This document shows, one piece after another, positions 6,063-8,872 of a stretch of DNA of 8,872 bases. The notes under the pieces are model-generated. The model saw only the letters and a program-made list of their open reading frames with translations, was not told the DNA's origin and ran no database searches. Numbering within the stretch: the first letter of the stretch is position 1; the number at the start of each line of letters is the position of its first letter. A program made the translations under genes and the position numbers. Location of the stretch: the NCBI GenBank assembly GCA_013298335.1, contig JAAFHI010000088.1:1-8872 (forward strand), in the 5' to 3' direction. The DNA comes from Actinomycetota bacterium (GTDB lineage: Bacteria; Acidobacteriota; Blastocatellia; Chloracidobacteriales; Chloracidobacteriaceae).

Positions 6063-7904
6063 ATGAACAGTGTTCTCCTTGTCGAGGATGACAAGACCGT
6101 CCTGCGTCTCGTTGCGAAGTGGCTCGGTCGCTACAGCGCCGAATTCGATGTCTACACCGCCGAAAACGGTCAGGTCGCCATCGAAACGCTCAATACCACG
6201 CACATCGATCTGGTTGTCACCGACCTGCTGATGCCGGTTCTGGACGGATTCGAACTCATTACCCGCATGATGAGTCGTTTCCCGGAGATGCCGGTCATCG
6301 TCATGACCGCCCTCGGTCTCTCGACGGTCGAGGACCGGCTGCACAAGATCGGAACTTTTCCGGTGTTGCAGAAGCCGCTCAACGTGACGGCGCTCTACAA
6401 CGCGATCAAGAACGAACTCGACGCCAAGTCGCAGGGCATCATTCATGGCATCACGCTGGCCTCGTTTCTCCAGTTGATCGAGGCGGAGAAGAAAACCTGT
6501 ACCCTGCGGGTGACGGCGGACGGCAAGGTCGGCTATCTCTATTTCTCGGACGGCATCCTGGTCGACGCCGAAACGGGGAATCTTTCCGGGGAAGACGCCG
6601 CCTACGACGTGATTGCGTGGGAAAATCAGGAAATTCAGATTACGACCGCCTTCTACAAGACGAACCGGGTCATCCAGCGGCCGCTTCCCAATATTCTTCT
6701 GGAAGCCTTCCGGCGGCGCGACGAACACCGCGAACAGCAGCGGGTGCTCGGCATTCCCGGCAGGGAAGAAGAGGCGGTTGCCCTGAGCACGTCGGCGATC
6801 ATCAGTGGTCCGTCGCGCAACGTCATCAGCATTACCTCGTCCCGGCAGCCGCGGACGTCCGGCGCGCTGGCTCAGGCGCTGGTCCCGGAAGAGTCCGAAC
6901 CGGTGATTCCGGTGGTTCCCGCGGCGGCCGTTCCGGCTGCTTCCCGGGCGATTCAAACGGCCGAGTCGGTTCTGACGATGGCTGACGCCCTGCTCGGAAA
7001 CCAGGCCGATACCTCGAAGATCTACGCCGTCGCGCCGGAATTGAGTCATCGTCTCAGCACCGGCGATCTGCCGCAGCAGACGGCGAACCTGCTGATTTTT
7101 TTTGACGGAAAGATGACGCTCGGAGACATCATCGAGATTGTCCCCGATCAGGCGTCGGCGTTGCAGTTCCTGGTTTCGGGGCTGGTTTCGACCGGGTTGC
7201 TGACGGAAGTTGTTTCCGGTCAGGAGGTTACGCCGGAAGCGGGGGTGGTGGCGAGCGAGCCGTCGGTCCCCGAATCCGTGCCGCTCCCGCCGCTTCCCGC
7301 CGTGCAAAAGCTCGGTGCCGCGACCCATTCCTATTTCCTGCCGAGCGACGGCCTCATGCTCGCCCAGTCGCTCCGCATGTCGCTCGGGGCCGTTCCCGAG
7401 GTGACCTATCTCGCGGCGCTCGGGTTACCGCATCCCTATCGTGCGGCCTTTGCCGAGACGCTCCGCCACATCGGCGAAGGCCAGCGGACGATCATCACGC
7501 GCGAGCCGCTCGACAATGCGTCGTCGGTGCTGCACGAACTGGCCTGGCTTCCGATGCGGTCCGATCTCCGCATCTCGGTCATCAGCGTGCCGTCGGCGAA
7601 GGAATTGCCGGGCGTCCTCGCCCTGCCGGGGCACCTGCTCGGAAACATGCTGTTCATCAGTGCCCACAACGGCGTGACGGATCAGGAACTTGAGGCACTG
7701 GCCGCAGAGTACGCCGAGATACTGACCAAGCCGTCTATTATTTGCTTGCTGAACGCCGCCCCTTACGAACAACCCCAATTCATCGAACAGGTCGCAACCG
7801 CCCTCGGTGTCCCGCCGGGATCGGTCGCCTGCTGGGATATTCAGGATCCACAGCAGGTGACGACCATGATCAATGTTCTCATTCAAGCCGGAATGATGTT
7901 CTGA
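6063..7904 (+). CDS. Response regulator with DUF4388 (PATAN) domain and a degenerate GTPase-like C-terminus
   Basis: This 613-aa cytoplasmic protein begins with a CheY-like receiver (1-120). Its acidic pocket is D9/D10, the phospho-acceptor is D54 (VVTDLLMPVLDG), and T82 and K104 complete the switch residues. Residues about 125-225 match DUF4388/PATAN (GITLASFLQLIEAEKKTCTL, then YLYFSDGILVDAETG), a protein-interaction module common in phototaxis and gliding regulators. A low-complexity Ala/Pro/Val linker (about 270-300) leads to a middle segment (about 300-385; NLLIFFDGKMTLGDIIEIV) that looks winged-helix-like. After a second linker, residues about 418-613 resemble a small GTPase lacking its catalytic motifs (see findings). 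There is no DNA-binding output domain, so it probably works through protein contacts. The start is ATG 6063 with no strong Shine-Dalgarno sequence. It is followed after 34 bases by the coiled-coil gene, suggesting an operon. No sensor kinase is in the window. Confidence 0.88.
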   Translation: MNSVLLVEDDKTVLRLVAKWLGRYSAEFDVYTAENGQVAIETLNTTHIDLVVTDLLMPVLDGFELITRMMSRFPEMPVIVMTALGLSTVEDRLHKIGTFPVLQKPLNVTALYNAIKNELDAKSQGIIHGITLASFLQLIEAEKKTCTLRVTADGKVGYLYFSDGILVDAETGNLSGEDAAYDVIAWENQEIQITTAFYKTNRVIQRPLPNILLEAFRRRDEHREQQRVLGIPGREEEAVALSTSAIISGPSRNVISITSSRQPRTSGALAQALVPEESEPVIPVVPAAAVPAASRAIQTAESVLTMADALLGNQADTSKIYAVAPELSHRLSTGDLPQQTANLLIFFDGKMTLGDIIEIVPDQASALQFLVSGLVSTGLLTEVVSGQEVTPEAGVVASEPSVPESVPLPPLPAVQKLGAATHSYFLPSDGLMLAQSLRMSLGAVPEVTYLAALGLPHPYRAAFAETLRHIGEGQRTIITREPLDNASSVLHELAWLPMRSDLRISVISVPSAKELPGVLALPGHLLGNMLFISAHNGVTDQELEALAAEYAEILTKPSIICLLNAAPYEQPQFIEQVATALGVPPGSVACWDIQDPQQVTTMINVLIQAGMMF

Positions 7905-7938
7905 GCCGCGCTCGCATCGTCCGGTGGTTGAGGTGGAT

Positions 7939-8616
7939 ATGTCGAATGGTTTACCGGCGGAAAAGGCGGTCGGATTGCGTTCACCGGAGGCGCTCCCGGC
8001 CCTGACCCGCATCGCCTATCGCTACTGCGCGGGTTTCGTGAACCGGACTCTCGCCCGCTTCCCGGACCTCCGGTCGGGGATTGCTCCGCTGGAACAGTCG
8101 CTGGAGCAGGCATTGGCGACCGTCGCCCGGCTGGAGTCGGAACTCGCCGCGGCGCAACGGGAAGGAAAGCGACTGGCGGAAACGCTCGACGCCACGCTCG
8201 ACGCCGCCCAGTTTGTCCAGTCGGAGTTCGGCGACCTGCGCGCGGCGGTGTCGGCGCACCACCGGTCGTTCGTCGGGCAACTGGAAGTCCGTCAGGGCGC
8301 GCTTGAAACGATGCTCGCGGCGGGCGAGCTGACCGCCCGGGAACTCGGCGCCCTCCAGATGGCGGTCGGGACCCAGCATCGGCGGCTCGGGGCCACGCTC
8401 GACGAGGAAGCCGAACGGTATGAAACCGCCACCAGCGACCTTCGGGCCGAAAACGAACGCCTGAACGCCGAGTTGAGCGCCCTGGTTCGCGAGGTCAAGG
8501 AAAACGAGTCCCGGACGGCGCTGGAAATAGAAAAGCTCAAGTCCGAACTGAACCGACGGTCTTCCACCCCCATTCCGAACGGTTCGAACGGTCCGGACGG
8601 ACACCCCGCCGGGTGA
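7939..8616 (+). CDS. Coiled-coil protein of unknown function, 225 aa
   Basis: I do not recognise a named family. The N-terminus (about 15-40; LTRIAYRYCAGFVNRTL) may form a helix pair. Residues about 46-86 and 150-210 show heptad-like Leu/Ala/Glu patterning typical of coiled coils. The last 17 residues are a Ser/Pro/Asn/Gly-rich tail with an NGSNGPDG repeat. There is no signal peptide or membrane segment. I chose ATG 7939 because GAGG (7930-7933) lies 5 bases before it; a GTG at 7924 in the same frame lacks such support. It lies 34 bases after the response regulator and 62 bases before the flavin-reductase gene, so it is probably co-transcribed and could be a structural or adaptor partner of the regulator (inference). 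A CGCCGG/CCGGCG hairpin (8607-8624) overlaps its stop codon. Confidence 0.75.
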   Translation: MSNGLPAEKAVGLRSPEALPALTRIAYRYCAGFVNRTLARFPDLRSGIAPLEQSLEQALATVARLESELAAAQREGKRLAETLDATLDAAQFVQSEFGDLRAAVSAHHRSFVGQLEVRQGALETMLAAGELTARELGALQMAVGTQHRRLGATLDEEAERYETATSDLRAENERLNAELSALVREVKENESRTALEIEKLKSELNRRSSTPIPNGSNGPDGHPAG

Positions 8617-8624
8617 TTCCGGCG
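8607..8624 (+). other. Small GC-rich hairpin over the stop codon of the coiled-coil gene
   Basis: CGCCGG (8607-8612) and CCGGCG (8619-8624) are perfectly complementary with a 6-base loop that contains the TGA stop (8614-8616). The nearest T-run (8645-8650) is about 20 bases away, so it is not a standard terminator. It could stabilise or process the mRNA between the two genes. Confidence 0.3.
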
Positions 8625-8678
8625 CGCGGCGGACCGACCCGATATTTTTTCAACACCCTTTAAGGATACAGCCACACT

Positions 8679-8872
8679 GTGGAACCTCTTCGGTACACCA
8701 TCCGGAAAATCACCCAGGAACTCGCCGACGTGCGCAGCTATGCCTTCGATTTCGGCGTGAATGCCTTCGATTTCGATCCGGGACAATTCGTGATCGTCAC
8801 CATGAGCGACGCGCTTCAGGCGCCGCTCACCCTCAGTTCCTCGCCGACCGAAAAGAGCCATTTCGAGCTCAC
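8679..8872 (+). CDS. FNR-type FAD-binding oxidoreductase (partial, cut by right edge)
   Basis: The first 64 residues are visible. They match the FAD-binding barrel of the ferredoxin-NADP+ reductase superfamily: an N-terminal strand (EPLRYTIRKITQELADVRSY), the DPGQFVIV motif at 33-40, and the flavin-binding strand PLTLSSSPTEK at 49-59. Such proteins transfer electrons between NAD(P)H, flavin and a redox partner. The usual RxYS/RxFS motif has Ala48 where the Arg contacting the flavin phosphate is expected. The start is GTG 8679-8681, the only start codon after the in-frame TAA at 8661; AAGGA (8663-8667) lies 11 bases before it, a slightly long spacing. It probably belongs to the operon of the two genes upstream. 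The NAD(P)H-binding half and any further domain lie outside the window, so the specific enzyme cannot be named. Confidence 0.8.
   Translation, partial: MEPLRYTIRKITQELADVRSYAFDFGVNAFDFDPGQFVIVTMSDALQAPLTLSSSPTEKSHFEL

Noticed and set aside
5964..7328. Long open frame on the minus strand opposite the response regulator
   Set aside because: Its Arg/Gly/Asn-rich sequence shows no domain, and the opposite strand has clear receiver and DUF4388 domains.
8740..8775. 15-bp direct repeat (ATGCCTTCGATTTCG) with 21-base period in the reductase gene
   Set aside because: The segment length agrees with ordinary FNR proteins, so AFDF occurring twice is probably coincidence plus codon bias.

Overview
The window looks like a chromosomal segment from a moderately GC-rich bacterium. 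The phylum cannot be fixed from sequence alone. A response regulator with a DUF4388/PATAN domain, a PrkA kinase, a soluble-type delta-9 desaturase and 7-bp tandem repeats are a combination known from Acidobacteriota, Chloroflexota, Cyanobacteria and related groups; this is inference. Some starts have clear Shine-Dalgarno sequences (prkA, the desaturase, the coiled-coil gene) and others have none.

Layout, left to right. Positions 1-719 (minus strand) carry two small genes: a Cys/His-rich putative zinc-binding protein cut by the left edge, and an unrecognised 138-aa protein. Positions 735-762 hold a strong hairpin terminator, preceded on the minus strand by a fatty-acid desaturase (793-1608). 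A 209-bp intergenic region follows, with a likely prkA terminator and a perfect 9-bp palindrome of operator type. Positions 1818-5108 (minus strand) encode PrkA, a AAA+ serine-kinase-like protein. It is interrupted by a 453-residue intein (2940-4298) that carries an apparently intact LAGLIDADG homing endonuclease and all the usual splicing residues. Removing the intein leaves a normal 643-aa PrkA.

Positions 5109-5389 separate prkA from a divergent PIN-domain gene. This region holds a good sigma70-type prkA promoter and two oppositely oriented arrays of the heptamer GGATGAA/TTCATCC, which together make a 32-bp perfect inverted repeat. On the plus strand, after the PIN gene (5390-5854), comes a likely operon behind a candidate promoter: a multidomain response regulator (6063-7904) whose C-terminus looks like a nucleotide-binding-dead small-GTPase fold, a coiled-coil protein (7939-8616), and the beginning of an FNR-type flavin reductase (8679 to the right edge).

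The most notable items are the intein placed just after the probable Walker B segment of PrkA, the inverted heptamer arrays abutting the PIN gene, and the pseudo-GTPase-like domain on the response regulator. No RNA genes, CRISPR arrays, insertion sequences or phage genes were seen. No gene-free stretch exceeds 300 bases.
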